This document shows, in pieces, positions 1 to 12,394 of a stretch of DNA of 64,000 nucleotides. Location of the stretch: NCBI GenBank assembly GCA_017311315.1, contig CM029626.1, positions 29,622,672 through 29,686,671 of the forward strand, written 5' to 3'. The notes below the pieces were generated by a model. It searched no databases. It was not told where the DNA came from and saw nothing but the letters and a program-made list of their open reading frames with translations. Both the position numbers and the translations under genes were made by a program. Numbering within the stretch: position 1 is the stretch's first letter; every line of letters starts with the position of its first letter. Origin of the DNA: Dendrocalamus latiflorus. Its lineage: Eukaryota; Streptophyta; Magnoliopsida; Poales; Poaceae.

Positions 1-199
1 TGTCTTCAGCCACCTTCGCTGCCGCTTCTATGACCGCATCAGTAGTCGTAGCCGCTTCAGCCGCCTTCTCTTTTGTTGTCGTTTCAGCTTTAGCAACAGC
101 TTCTGTCACCGAGATGGCGATCGATTCTTCGAACATCTTCGTTGTCCGAGGAGAATGGTGGGGAATTCTTGATAGAAGCATCCTCGGAAGATGGAAGAG
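1..199 (-). pseudogene. Ala-rich end of an antisense Tat-type ORF (fragment)
   Basis: Read on the minus strand, one frame stays open to the window edge and is rich in Ala, Thr, Glu and Lys (repeated EAV/AKAE/EAA runs). It abuts the Athila-like insertion at 200. The matching flank at 13284 carries the N-terminal part of a gypsy-transposon-type protein on the same strand, and both flanks share the 5-bp duplication aagag. I infer that this is the downstream, low-complexity part of the same broken gene. An Ala/Glu-rich tail after the main domain is usual for these antisense ORFs. The product is not recognisable beyond that. Confidence 0.45.
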
Positions 200-2426
200 T
201 GCTTGATCGTGCAAAAATAGCACACCCGCAAGTGCACGGGTTGCCACTGAAATAGCGGCGAGTGTCGTGTTCTCCACAGGGACTAGACTGAGGCTACCGG
301 TGCTCGGCTAAAGCTAAGTCAATCGAAACTGGGGGAAAACTAAACCTATCGAGCGAACTCTAACTCGCACAGACTAAACTACGAACGAACTAAATAAAAG
401 AACGAACAAAGGACAACGGGACGAACGACCGTACGAATGAACGTCATACGACCGAACGAATAAACTACAGAACGGACTGACTACACAAAAGACTACGATG
501 ACTACACGAACAACACGATGGCTAAACAAACGAACACGACTACCGATCGACAATCTAACTAACTACCGACCGCGAGACAGCAGGAGGAAGTCGAGAAGCA
601 CGGAGGGAGTCGAGAGAGAAAGAGGGGGAAACAGTCGACAGCTAACTAGACGACGACGGCATACGACAAACACATGACTACGCCAGACGAACGCACGACT
701 TAACTATCAAACGACCGCTAAAAGAAGCAAAGAGGGAGGTCAAAAAGCACAAGGGAGGATCTAGAAGCACTAGATGGGTTGAGACAGCAAGGGGAAGGAA
801 AATGGTCGCCGGCTAACTAAATCGCGCTAGACAACACACAAACATACACATATACTAACTGACAACAGGACATTTAACAATGACTTAACAGAAGACCACA
901 CTCACTAGGAACATAACACAAGTGCTAATAAATCTGAACAACACAAACCAACATATTAAAAGATAACAGATTCTCATCTACAATTCAACATCCACATATA
1001 TCACAGTAACAGAACAGGGCACAATATCATCTCAATGAATACATGCACAATCACAGTTCTCAGAAAATATTCCACAATTCATCAACGCAGTGCATAATCC
1101 ATAGTGCAATAACAAGTCACAGCAAGAACAATTCGCAACCACAGAAAAATTAGTGCATCATGAAACTTTAATTAACAGCGCATTAGTACCAATTCAGTGA
1201 ATCAATACTTGAGACTAGAAAATACAAAATGGAAGAGGAAATAGAGATAACCGAGAAGTAGAGAAGAGGAAGCAGAGCAGAAGAGGTCGTCGGTGAAGTG
1301 GAGCCGAGGAGGTAGGGGTCGGTGAAGGAGTTAGCCGTAGAGGAAGAAGAGGGTCACCGTGCCTTCGCCGTCGGTGGAGGTGATGCAGTCGGCGGAGCAG
1401 ATGTGGGCGCAGATGCAGAGCGGCGGCGTAGAGGAAGAAGACGCAGTGGAGAGGTCGGAGTCGCAGTCGCCGAGGTTGGCGTCGGCGTCGAGGCGGGGCG
1501 GCGCTCGGTGAAGAGGAAGTAGGGGTCGGCGGCGCTGTGGCGGTGGAGAAGCGGCGAGGACGTGGTGGCGCGGTGGAGCAGCAGGGAAGAGGGGAAGCAC
1601 AAGGGGGCCAAGGAGAGAGGCGGTGGCCTGCTGCGGCCGAGCTGATGGGGAAGCAGTGGGAGACGGATGGAAGGCACGGTGGAGGAGAGCTGCCGACGGA
1701 GCGCACTGGTGGGGGGGTGGCAAGAGACGGAGGCACGGTGGTGGAAGAAGGTGGCGAAGGGAGGCGCACCGGTGAAGAGGGGAGCCGGGAAGGAGAGCGG
1801 CCGAGGGAGGAGCAGCGGGGAGAGGCGGAGGCGCGGCGGTGTGAGAAGGAGAAGGGGAGCGGTGGAGGCGGAGAGAGGTGGCGGCGCTCGGACGGCGTGG
1901 AAGGAGATGGGGACGGAGAGGAGGATGCGGAGGAGTGGCGGAGACACACCGGCGAGCTGCGGCCCGGCGCTCGCCGGCGCCGGAGAAGAGGATGGGGGAG
2001 GAGAGAGCAAAGGGGAGGAGAAGAGAAGAACCGGGCTCGAGCTCTCCACAGGCGGCGGCGGCTTTTGAGGATGGTGGGGATTTTTGGAAATTTGCGATTT
2101 AGCCCTTGAAACTTTCTAGGGTTTACAAGAAGGTCCTCCATTTCATATCTTCTGTTCTGGCCCTTCTGAGCTCTGATTTCATCGCGGAAAGATCCTACGC
2201 ATTTGTGTTGACGCGTACGTCTGTACGGAGCAGTCCCGAAAATGCCAAATTTGTCGTTTATGCGCCTCGATCGCGCCGACCTGCGGAAAAGCACAAAAAA
2301 ATGTAAAATGATCCGAATTGAGCAATTAATTATAGAAAAGCGTGTAAATGATGATAAATGATCCCAAAATGAGAAAAATAAGAGGGTAAAATGGCATGTA
2401 AATATATGCAAATATGACGCACTTCA
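200..2426 (-). repeat. LTR copy a (3' LTR) of the Athila-like element
   Basis: 2227 bp. It matches 10169-12394 over its full length, with roughly 20 substitutions and one single-base G-run difference counted by eye (about 1%). On the minus strand it starts TGAAGTGCGTCAT and ends GATCAAGCA. The segment 1300-2050 is extremely purine-rich on the plus strand (pyrimidine-rich on the element strand) and produces long spurious open frames on both strands. Confidence 0.85.
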
Positions 2427-2477
2427 AAGAGCCCCAAGCTTAAACTTTTACTTGTCCTCAAGTAAATGACATGATAT

Positions 2478-5400
2478 TGTAACATCCCAAAATTTCGCTC
2501 TCTGAAAATTTTAATTTCAAATTAATTAATTTAAAGTATTTGAACTTTATTTGGATTTATCTAAATTTTTTTTAAAATCTAAATCAAATTTAATCCTCAA
2601 CCTCTCTACTCGGCCATCACGTGTCGGTCCCTGATTCAATCCATCCTCGCCCGGTTCAATCTCAGCCACCCGCCTTCACTTACCCCTTCGTTTTAATCTG
2701 ATGGCCCTGATTTCTCTTTCGCCTCGTGGCATTCATCCGACCGTCCACTCCTTCCTCCTCTCTCTTCCCTCTCGCCGAAGAGCCCTGCTGCCAACGCCCT
2801 CACTTCGCCACCCCTGCATCCTCGTCGCTGGCTACCATCGAGAATTTCCGAGTGTCGTGCCAAGGTGCACTTAACTCCCCGTGCCTTTCCTCCCTCTCAT
2901 GTACCCCTCGCCGACCCTAGCAGCGCCGCCATCCGCCGATGCCCTTAGCCCCAGTGCGCCACCTCAGCAACCATGAGCCACACAAGCGCTACGCCAGCCA
3001 GCCAAATGTGCCACCTCAGCTTTCTCTTTGGTCCATGAACCCAGTCCACAAAAGCCGGTCCCACCTGTCAGTGAATAAAACCCTTGTTCTGTTGAAAAAT
3101 AATTCGACCAGAAAATCAAAATCTTTGCTGACGACACCCTGACATATAAATCTCTTTTCCCACAGAAAAATAATTCCTCTGAAAATCATTTCCCTTGATG
3201 ACATCATAATATGGTTTTTCAGTTCAAAAATAATTCCAGAAAATCGGTTTATTCTTTTTCCCTCCTTTCGAACTTCCAAAAGTTCATATTTCTTCATTTT
3301 AATTCCGTTTGAGCCCATTCAAATTTCTAAACTCATCAAAAATTCCAGTCTATTCATTTCTATCCTCTTTTTAAATTTTTGGAATTTTCGAATTTATTTG
3401 AATTAAATTAAAGCTTAGAAAGTAAAAATATTTTAAATGGCTAAAATATACCTCAAGTAAATCCGTAATTATTTTATTTGGTATTTTCGGGTTCTAAGGA
3501 TCTTTGTGGAATTTTCCTGAATTTTTTTTGAATTTATTTTTTTTGGGAAAATAATTATTTTATTATTATTTTCTCTCTCCTCCACTATTCATCATCTTGC
3601 ACCGTTCGAAAGATTCTCCAGAGAGCAGCACGCGCGAGCGCCATGACCGATTCTTCAAGCTTCAATAACTTTTGATTTTCTCAACGGTTTTTAGTGCAAT
3701 AAATTGCATTCAACTCCTCTCATCAAACTCTTTCATTTCCCTACCGTTTTCCCCTCATTCATGAGCCGTTTCGCGAAGAAATTAACCCATGCCATTGATG
3801 GCCATGGTCTCTTGATCTCCCATCTCGGACCTTCCCCGCCCCTATAAAAGGGAGCACCGTGAGCCCCTCCTCATCCTCACTCAACCCCGAAAATATCAAG
3901 TCCCCACTCCTCTTCTCTTGAGCGCAATCGAAGTTTTTCTTTTGTGTTCCAAGCGGCGTTCTTCGGCATATTGCGCCTCGTCCGGTGGAGCCCCGCCACT
4001 TTTGAGCACATCCTTGGATTCGCCTCGTCGCGTTCTACGCGGTGCTCACCTCGCCTTCGCCGGAACTTCGCCGGAGCACCGTCGCCACCGTGGGCCATAG
4101 CGTGTCGTCGTTCCTCGCGTCGCCACCGGCCGTCCGTGCATGCCCGACCAAAACCAAGGTGAGCATCACGTTCCCCACGCTCTACTCTTCGTTTCGCCGC
4201 AAGTTTTGCATGTTAACTCCTCTCCGTTTGTCCGGAATACCGATGTCAAACCGACAGTCGCAAAAGGTCTTCTCTGTCGTGTTCCGCCACAATTCGATGT
4301 CCTTTGGCCGAACCGTTTGCACCGTTGAGTTTGCCTCGACGCGTTCTACATCGTGCTTCCATCGCCCTCGCCTAAAGATTCCCCGAGTCCTCGTTGACCT
4401 TGTCAGGCCCAGACACTAAAACTGTACCTTCGCGCGTACCCACTTTTTCGGTGAGCGCTTTATTTTTTGTTCGCGTCATATTGTGTCCTAGTCTCTAAGA
4501 AAATTTTCTACCATTTTGTTTAATTTTTCGTGGAGCCAATTGTCAGGAATTGAGCTTTCCGCGAAAATGGTCGTTTTTGACTCCTGGCGTCGATTCGTCG
4601 CCTCCGGTAAGCCTTAGCTCATGCCGTAATTTTTCTTAGACTTGCCTCACCGCGTTCTATGCCATGCTCCCTTCCGTTTCCCCAAAAAGCCTCCACAAAT
4701 TTTCACCTCCGACACCTCGCCATGGCCACCAATGGCATCTCGTGTCCCCGTCTATCCAGTGATGTTTTCCCCAATCCGTTCGCGTCATATCGTGCCAAAC
4801 CATCCCAGGTAGCTACCTTTCAAATGGTTTTGGATTCGCTCTACCGAGCACCAAGATATCAAAATTTTCCTGTTTCTCCACTATCGTCATTCAAACGTCG
4901 ATTGTATCATCTCCGATTAATTTTCAGCTTAGCCAATAATTTTTCCTAACTTCACCATGCCATGTACTATCCCACGCTCACCTTACATCTCCACGTTCCA
5001 TACTCGGTACTATCTCTCTCCAACCTGCAGTTGTCGCTACTGTGCCGTCGGTGCAGTTTTTCACTCACTGCGGGTGATTGCCGCCGTTCCTCGTCGCCGT
5101 ACCCATGTCACCACCTTCGCCTCATTGCCAACATTCCATTTTGCCCATTCGCCAGCCACCTTATAGCCAACCGACACTGTACTGTTCAAAAAGTAATCCT
5201 CGTATTTTGTTATCATTTCATGTGATGTTCAAAACTTCCAGATATTTGACCTCCCTCATACGAACTCCGAATCCGTTGATTCTTTCTCCTAAATTCATCT
5301 AAAATCATAATCTATCCATCAATATATATTTTATAATTTTTGGATTTTAATTGGGTTTTATTTGAATTTATTTTGTTTGGTTCTTCGCGTGTAGACTACG

Positions 5401-7052
5401 ACTAATCCGGAGAGTTCGATTTTAACGATTCGCAACATCAAGTCTCCGAGCAAGGCAAGTCTCCTTTGATCATCTTGAACCTATGATTTCGAAATGTTTT
5501 AATTATTTTAAATTATGTGCATTGCTATTTATATAAAATATTAGTTCAAATCTTAAGGCATTAGTTATATCCAACCTTGTTATGCTCTCATTTGAATTCG
5601 AATGCCATGTACCTTTGCAACCCTAGAAATTTCTTTGACTCACTAATGAGAGTAATATATTAAATTGTTGGTATTAGAATGGTAGAACAATGCTTAGCCA
5701 TGCTATTGAATACCTCACAAATCTTGCAAATGGGAAATTATGAATTATTGTAATACCCTTGTGTTTACAAATTTAGTGGTAATTGGAGTTACCGCTGTTC
5801 TTTTAAAATAAACTAAAATGTGAAAGTTGGTTTAGATTAGGGTGGATGGTTGGTTTGGTTTGGTGCAGGAAGCACGAGATCTTGTAAAGTGTATGTTCCA
5901 CCCTAGTCAATTAAGGACCGACGCTTGTGTTTGTCCAGACTGAGCATTAACCGTACAACCACAAGTCTATATGGGTACGACCTAGCTGACTAACTTATGA
6001 TAGTCTAGTTTAGGTGCCACCAGTGGAAAGTGGGTGCCAGGGATGGACTGGTTATTCACAGTGAGGGACAGGGATTTACTGTACTCATATGGCGCAAGAG
6101 GGGGCTTCGGTTCGGGCAGTTAGCCTACCTGCGGTGAAACCTCAGCGGGTGGTATCTAGCTAGATTAGAGTAAGGTAAAGGCTTTGTGATATTTTATCTG
6201 GGTCTCATGCCAAAGGAAGCGTGTTGACCTTTAGGATAATTTATCTCTTGTGGGTAAAGTTGTACAACCTCTGCAGAGTGTAAAACTATTCGAATAGCCG
6301 TGCCCACAGTCAAGGGCGGGCAAGGAATGCATTCACATGGTAGATTTCTGGTTTTGGTTTTAAAATCAAAAGTTTTGTATTCCGAGAGTGGTGGGAACTC
6401 TCGGAAGGGAATCCTGGCAGATGGAGCCAGAGAGGGTGGATGGAACCCGCAGTTTTAAACTTGATCAGTTGGAAAAGATTAAACTAGTGTTGGTAGATGG
6501 AACCTTCACTATAGAATTATTGATAGTTTCTGTTAAAACATTTACTTTATTAAATGGATGCCTTCGAAAATAATTAGTAGTAATTGAATGAAAATGTTGC
6601 TTTGTGCAAAAGAACCATATAGCCTTCCATTGTCAAGCCTTGCATCTATTGCATTTTTCCCAAGACTTGCGGAGTACTTTATGTACTCACATGCTACACT
6701 CAAAAATAATAACCAGAGGAGTACGAAGCTCAAGAAGGCGACTACGACTTCTTCGTGGGTGGATTCGACGAAGGATTCCAGGAGTTCTAGGTCGCGCTTC
6801 CCCAGTCAATTGCCTGTGGCGTATTGATGGGTCTTCACCGAGTTTATCTTTTGCTTCCGCTGTGTTTCGTGTGTGCGAGGTCTTGAAACCTCAATTGTAA
6901 TAATGAGACCTTTCGGTCTGTACTCTTTAATATTGTAATAAAGCGTTGCTGGTTATGTATTCATTTCTGTTTAACTGTGTGCACTAGCTTTGATCTGGGA
7001 CTAGTGCAGTAATACACAGAGGGTCCGGGTTCGGAAATCCGGGGTCCCGACA
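2478..7052 (+). mobile_element. Solo LTR, long-LTR gypsy family (Tekay/Del-like), 4575 bp
   Basis: It starts TGTAACATCCCAAAATTT and ends GGGGTCCCGACA. It is flanked by the 5-bp duplication gatat (2473-2477, 7053-7057), and LTR-internal homology on both sides joins up cleanly without it. No primer-binding site, polypurine tract or coding domain lies inside, so this is one LTR left after recombination. The last ~1.6 kb (5450-7052) is nearly collinear with 58190-59789 of the second copy, and the first ~0.9 kb is related, but the middle (about 3380-5330) is absent there. The TGTAACA...CCCGACA ends and a multi-kilobase LTR resemble the Tekay/Del chromovirus group. That lineage name is inference, because no polymerase is present. 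Confidence 0.85.
3843..3850 (+). promoter_or_regulatory. TATA box of the solo-LTR promoter
   Basis: TATAAAAG lies in a GC-rich context about 1.4 kb into the solo LTR and is followed by a C-rich, ATG-containing leader. Position and context fit the U3/R promoter of a long LTR. Transcription itself cannot be shown from sequence. Confidence 0.5.
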
Positions 7053-8408
7053 GATATTATCGAACCCGGACGACAAGTCATATGGTAAAAGACTAGTTAA
7101 ATGCATGTAATAAGTCAAGAGACATACAACAATGCGAAATGTGATTATCTAACTTGAGTTTTGAGAACCATCCGAAATGAGAATGAATCAAGCAAAGATC
7201 TCAAATGATAACTATAGCATTTAACCAAATCAAGTTACACATAAGTGTCGAAATGCACTAAGTGATCACATGAATCCAACCAAAATTGTAAAGCATTGGA
7301 ACTAGGTATAACATCAAGAATAAGCATAGCAAAGGATCGTGCTAAGGCATATGTTATTTGAGACAAAGAGACTAATACTTGCATGATATTTATGAAAAAG
7401 CCCACACTTGAGCCATGATACCTAATTTTTGTTTATTTTTAGCAAATTCAAAACACAATGGGCACTTGTGCCACTTATTCAAACCCTTGGGCAAACTTTG
7501 CCGCTTATACACACTCACACTTCACTTGGGCAAAACATTGCCACTTATTCAACACATTTCCAAAACAATGTGACATATCACTTATTCCACACACTCATAC
7601 ATTTCAATTTTTTTTTCAGTTTTGATTAAGCATCTTTAACCGGTTTTCATTAATGCTAAGTAACACGTGTTCTGAGACATGGATACCTAGATAAATCAAC
7701 CAAGTTATTGGCTCAAGATAGGACTACCCCTTTCACAAATTTTACATTCAAGCAAAGTATCAATATCTAAAATAACATATGCCAAAGCATGAAACTAAGA
7801 TATGATCACTCAAGAGGCGATGACTAGAACCAATTCAATCCGCAAATGGTTAAAATACATATGTAACTCGCAATGAATCAAATGCTATAGGATCACAAGG
7901 TTTCTAAGCACATCAAAGATAATAAACAAAACTCAAGCTCTATATGATGTCAAGTGACTTAAGACATACAAGGAACTAGTGACAATATAGCTCAATTAAG
8001 AAAATTTTGACATGACCTTTCTTGATTAATTATGGCATAGGCTCACATGACCAAGATATACAATCAAGCATAACATGAGAGCAAATAGTAAAGGCCATAT
8101 ATCATCAACTACACGACAATAAGCTCAAATGCTCACAAATATAATACAAACATGCTAGAACATCATCCATACACATACAAGTTCTCCCCCAAGCTTAAAT
8201 TGAGCAATGAATCAAAAATGTGCTTAAAGGGGTAAGAAACAGCTCACCGGGCATATATGATGTAGTGGAAGTAGACAAGTCATCCCATGGCTTCTCGCAC
8301 GTACAAGGATGAAGATCTAGCACGGGACCTGAAATAAAATAAAAAAAGAAAAGAAAGAAAAGAGGAGAAACTAACAAACAAAATGGAAATAAAAGGAAAA
8401 AGAGAAGC
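7053..8408 (-). other. Non-coding 3' internal region of the Athila-like element
   Basis: This stretch lies downstream (minus strand) of the 508-codon ORF. It begins near 8200 with TTTAAGCTTGGGGGAG on the minus strand, a motif repeated in variant form just inside the LTR border at about 2427-2450. It then becomes AT-rich, with no credible ORF. Around 7450-7590 there are three imperfect copies of a short unit containing TGCCACTTATTCA. The part 7053-7572 recurs at 12441-12961, which shows that a second, partial internal region follows the middle LTR. Confidence 0.6.
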
Positions 8409-9935
8409 TCATTTGGATGTAGCGGGAGGAAGGCCAAGGACGGGACACGGAAAAGGCACATGTCCGCCCTCCTCATGAAACAGCATACCTCGAAATCCAC
8501 CTGGATCCCAAGGGATATCGACTCGAGCCAAGCCCACTCGTAGTTGATGGTACACAAGCGTAAACCTGCAAATAATCTCAAAAACGTGGCAAGTATGTGT
8601 GATAGGGTCGACGCCCTCTAAGTCATCAATAGAATATCCAATCATGTAGGTATATCGATAAAGTACATCATGAGGACTATAAGTGAGATAAGCACAATCA
8701 GAAATAGAGGATGTCTCGTCAAGGCCAATGAAATCAAACCTGAGGTGGTCGGGGAAGAGTCTCCATACTACCTGAAGTGTAGGTGAAAGAGAATATATGG
8801 TAGTAGAAACCTCCAGAGGGGCGATGTCGACGAAGGAAGTAGCTGGTGGTGGATCAATATAAATGTGCTCCTCCTCAACATCAGAAGCAGCCCCCTCATC
8901 AAGATGTGGAACCTCAGAACTCAAAAGCATATCCATAATGAACTCGTCATCATCTGGCACAATAATCTCTCTCTCAGAGTCAATAGGCGAAGGATCTGAC
9001 TGAGGTGCCTCTAAGTGTATATGTAGTGTCTCCAACAACAGGCCCTCACTAGCAAGATCAGGTGTAAGACTAGTAGGCTGACACTCATCTATATCCAGAA
9101 CTATCTCTGTGGTGCTAATGGAAGGCTGTGAAACGGTAAAACTATCCACACAAGTAGAACTGGTGCTCATAATCGTCTCAATCTCGTCCTGAATCACCAT
9201 CGCACAATCACCACCAGGAGGCACAGTCATCAGTTCCTTGCATAATGCATCAAGTCTGGCAGCCTGATCTACATGTGAAGGAGGTGGCTCATGAGACTGC
9301 TCTAACTCAGGCATAGGAACTACAAACTGGCTCGGTGAAGGCATAGGTAAACTACAGGCAGGAGGTGTCGGATCCAATGCGAAGCAACTACTCATTCTAC
9401 TCTCATGATCTCCTATAATCCTAGAAATCCTCTCCTCAAATCTGGACATCTCATCAAGCTCAGGAGTAGGAGTCTGGTGCTGAGGTACAGGATAGTGCTG
9501 GTGTGACCAATGAGAAATATCCTGATCTCCAAATCTAAAACCCTGCAATGGTGTACTAGAAGAAAATGATGAGATATCAGGGTTGTTGTTTCCATATGAC
9601 AGACTAGAGTGCTCAGGCCATCCAGGGTGAATAGTGTCAGGGTATGGCCCACTCGGCTGAGCAAAGCCCATCCCGTAACACTCTGGAGTGGACAAATAAC
9701 CACGCTGGCACTCAGCGGGTGAATGGCCCTGAAAACCACAAGTCTGGCATATAGGAACAACTGGAGAGTGGGCGCCTAATAAAGAACTGTAATGATCATG
9801 CCCGCTCTCTAACACAACTCCTCGCTCTAAAGCATAGCACTCTAACTGACAAGACAATAGATTTACCTGTTCTTGAAGAGTATCATAAGTACTAGGGGTG
9901 CTCATATAACCACAAGAATCAGAATAGTAAGCCAT
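8409..9935 (-). CDS. Intact 508-aa gag-like ORF of the Athila-like element, function unknown
   Basis: The open frame has no internal stop. I chose the ATG at 9935 (start MAYYSDS) because the frame extends only eight codons further upstream without another ATG. Residues 63-76 form a CX2CX4HX4C zinc knuckle (CQTCGFQGHSPAEC), the nucleic-acid-binding motif of retrotransposon Gag. The N-terminal ~60 residues have a short helical, Gln/Leu-rich stretch. After the knuckle comes a Ser/Pro/Gln-rich region (about 80-240), an acidic Asp/Glu-rich region (about 250-400) and a C-terminal ~100 residues richer in aromatic and hydrophobic residues. I see no protease (D-S/T-G), reverse transcriptase or integrase motif. 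It is the only ORF of the element and sits about 210 bases after the primer-binding site, where gag belongs. An intact frame in a recently moved element suggests recent selection or youth. It could be a reshuffled Gag C-terminus fused to unrelated sequence. Confidence 0.6.
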   Translation of the reverse strand: MAYYSDSCGYMSTPSTYDTLQEQVNLLSCQLECYALERGVVLESGHDHYSSLLGAHSPVVPICQTCGFQGHSPAECQRGYLSTPECYGMGFAQPSGPYPDTIHPGWPEHSSLSYGNNNPDISSFSSSTPLQGFRFGDQDISHWSHQHYPVPQHQTPTPELDEMSRFEERISRIIGDHESRMSSCFALDPTPPACSLPMPSPSQFVVPMPELEQSHEPPPSHVDQAARLDALCKELMTVPPGGDCAMVIQDEIETIMSTSSTCVDSFTVSQPSISTTEIVLDIDECQPTSLTPDLASEGLLLETLHIHLEAPQSDPSPIDSEREIIVPDDDEFIMDMLLSSEVPHLDEGAASDVEEEHIYIDPPPATSFVDIAPLEVSTTIYSLSPTLQVVWRLFPDHLRFDFIGLDETSSISDCAYLTYSPHDVLYRYTYMIGYSIDDLEGVDPITHTCHVFEIICRFTLVYHQLRVGLARVDIPWDPGGFRGMLFHEEGGHVPFPCPVLGLPPATSK

Positions 9936-10147
9936 ATCCTCAATAAGTACCAATATCAATCAACCTGCGAGAATGGATACGAAAAATCACGCAAGAGAGA
10001 AATAACTAGGGAAAGGGTTAGGGGTTAGCAATATATCACAAATACGAACAATGACGAAAAGGAAGACAAGTCAGCACAAACACAAAACAAACAAAAGAAA
10101 ACAAAAAACGACCTAGTCTATAGCCTAACACTGTCGCTCTAAGCTAA

Positions 10148-10165
10148 TCCCCGGCAACGGCGCCA
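10148..10165 (-). other. Primer-binding site, tRNA-Asp type
   Basis: The minus strand reads TGGCGCCGTTGCCGGGGA, the exact complement of the 3' end of plant tRNA-Asp (CCA included). It lies 3 bases from the middle LTR, which fixes the element orientation as minus and makes 10169-12394 the 5' LTR of the internal region 2427-10147. Confidence 0.9.
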
Positions 10166-10168
10166 AAA

Positions 10169-12394
10169 TGCTTGATCGTGCAAAAATAGCACACCCGCAA
10201 GTGCACGGGTTGCCACTGAAATAGCGGCGAGTGTCGTGTTCTCCACAGGGACTAGACTGAGGCTACTGGTGCTCGGCTAAAGCTAAGTCAATCGAAACTG
10301 GGGGAAAACTAAACCTATCGAGCGAACTCTAACTCGCACAGACTAAACTACGAACGAACTAAATAAAAGAACGAACAAAGGACAACGGGACGAACGACCG
10401 TACGAATGAACGCCATACGACCGAACGAACAAACTACAGAACGGACTGACTACACAAAAGACTACGATGACTACACGAACAACACGATGGCTAAACGAAC
10501 GAACACGACTACCGATCGACAATCTAACTAACTACCGACCGCGAGACAGCAAGAGGAAGTCGAGAAGCACGGAGGGAGTCGAGAGAGAAAGAGAGGGAAA
10601 CAGTCGACAGCTAACTAGACGACGACGGCATACGACAAACACATGACTACGCCAAACGAACGCACGACTTAACTATCAAACGACCGCTGAAAGAAGCAAA
10701 GAGGGAGGTCAAAAAGCACAAGGGAGGATCTAGAAGCACTAGATGGGTTGAGACAGCAAGGGGAAGGAAAATGGTCGCCGGCTAACTAAATCGCGCTAGA
10801 CAACACACAAACATACACATATACTAACTGACAACAGGACATTTAACAATGACTTAACAGAAGACCACACTCACTAGGAACATAACACAAGTGCTAATAA
10901 ATCTGAACAACACAAACCAACATATTAAAAGATAACAGATTCTCATCTACAATTCAACATCCACATATATCACAGTAACAGAACAGGGCACAATATCATC
11001 TCAATGAATACATGCACAATCACAGTTCTCAAAAAATATTCCACAATTCATCAACGCAATGCATAATCCATAGTGCAATAACAAGTCACAGCAAGAACAA
11101 TTCGCAACCACAGAAAAATTAGTGCATCATGAAGCTTTAATTAACAGCGCATTAGTACCAATTCAGTGAATCAATACTTGAGACTAGAAAATAGAAAATG
11201 GAAGAGGAAATAGAGATAACCGAGAAGTAGAGAAGAGGAAGCAGAGCAGAAGAGGTCGTCGGTGAAGTGGAGCCGAGGAGGTAGGGGTCGATGAAGGAGT
11301 TAGCCGTAGAGGAAGAAGAGGATCGCCGTGCCTTCGCCGTCGGTGGAGGTGATGCAGTTGGCGGAGCAGATGTGGGCGCAGATGCAGAGCGGCGGCGTAG
11401 AGGAAGAAGACGCAGTGGAGAGGTCGGAGTCGCAGTCGCCGAGGTTGGCGTCGGCGTCGAGGCGGGGCGGCGCTCGGTGAAGAGGAAGTAGGGGTCGGCG
11501 GCGCTGTGGCGGTGGAGAAGCGGCGAGGACGTGGTGGCGCGGTGGAGCAGCAGGGAAGAGGGGAAGCACAAGGGGGCCAAGGAGAGAGGCGGTGGCCTGC
11601 TGCGGCCGAGCTGATGGGGAAGCAGTGGGAGACGGATGGAAGGCACGGTGGAGGAGAGCTGCCGACGGAGCGCACTGGTGGGGGGTGGCAAGAGACGGAG
11701 GCACGGTGGTGGAAGAAGGTGGCGAAGGGAGGCGCACCGGTGAAGAGGGGAGCCGGGAAGGAGAGCGGCCGAGGGAGGAGCAGCGGGGAGAGGCGGAGGC
11801 GCGGCGGTGTGAGAAGGAGAAGGGGAGCGGTGGAGGCGGAGAGAGGTGGCGGCGCTCGGACGGCGTGGAAGGAGATGGGGACGGAGAGGAGGATGCGGAG
11901 GAGTGGCGGAGACGCACCGGCGAGCTGCGGCCCGGCGCTCGCCGGCGCCGGAGAAGAGGATGGGGGAGGAGAGAGCAAAGGGGAGGAGAAGAGAAGAACC
12001 GGGCTCGAGCTCTCCACAGGCGGCGGCGGCTTTTGAGGATGGTGGGGATTTTTGGAAATTTGCGATTTAGCCCTTGAAACTTTCTAGGGTTTACAAGAAG
12101 GTCCTCCATTTCATATCTTCTGTTCTGGCCCTTCTGAGCTCCGATTTCATCGCGGAAAGATCCTACGTATTTGTGTTGACGCGTACGTCTGTACGGAGCA
12201 GTCCCGAAAATGCCAAATTTGTCGTTTATGCGCCTCGATCGCGCCGACCTGCGGAAAAGCACAAAAAAATGTAAAATGATCCGAATTGAGCAATTAATTA
12301 TAGAAAAGCGTGTAAATGATGATAAATGATCCCAAAATGAGAAAAATAAGAGGGTAAAATGGCATGTAAATATATGCAAATATGACGCACTTCA
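10169..12394 (-). repeat. LTR copy b (middle LTR) of the Athila-like element
   Basis: 2226 bp, with the same ends as copy a. The primer-binding site lies on its left, and on its right is internal sequence (12395-12961) rather than unique flank. It therefore serves as the 5' LTR of one unit and the 3' LTR of the next, truncated unit. Confidence 0.85.

Noticed and set aside
1215..2411. Long open frames on both strands in LTR copy a (and the same in 11184-12379)
   Set aside because: They lie in a purine/pyrimidine-biased GC-rich LTR segment, encode Ser/Pro/Arg- or Gly/Glu/Arg-rich low-complexity strings in several frames at once, and match no domain.
8195..8581. 128-codon minus-strand frame overlapping the end of the 508-aa ORF
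   Set aside because: Out of frame with the longer ORF, with a Phe/Leu-rich tail from a poly-purine stretch. No motif.
10148..10165. tRNA-Asp gene
   Set aside because: Only the 18 terminal bases complementary to tRNA-Asp are present, adjacent to an LTR. It is a primer-binding site, not a tRNA gene.
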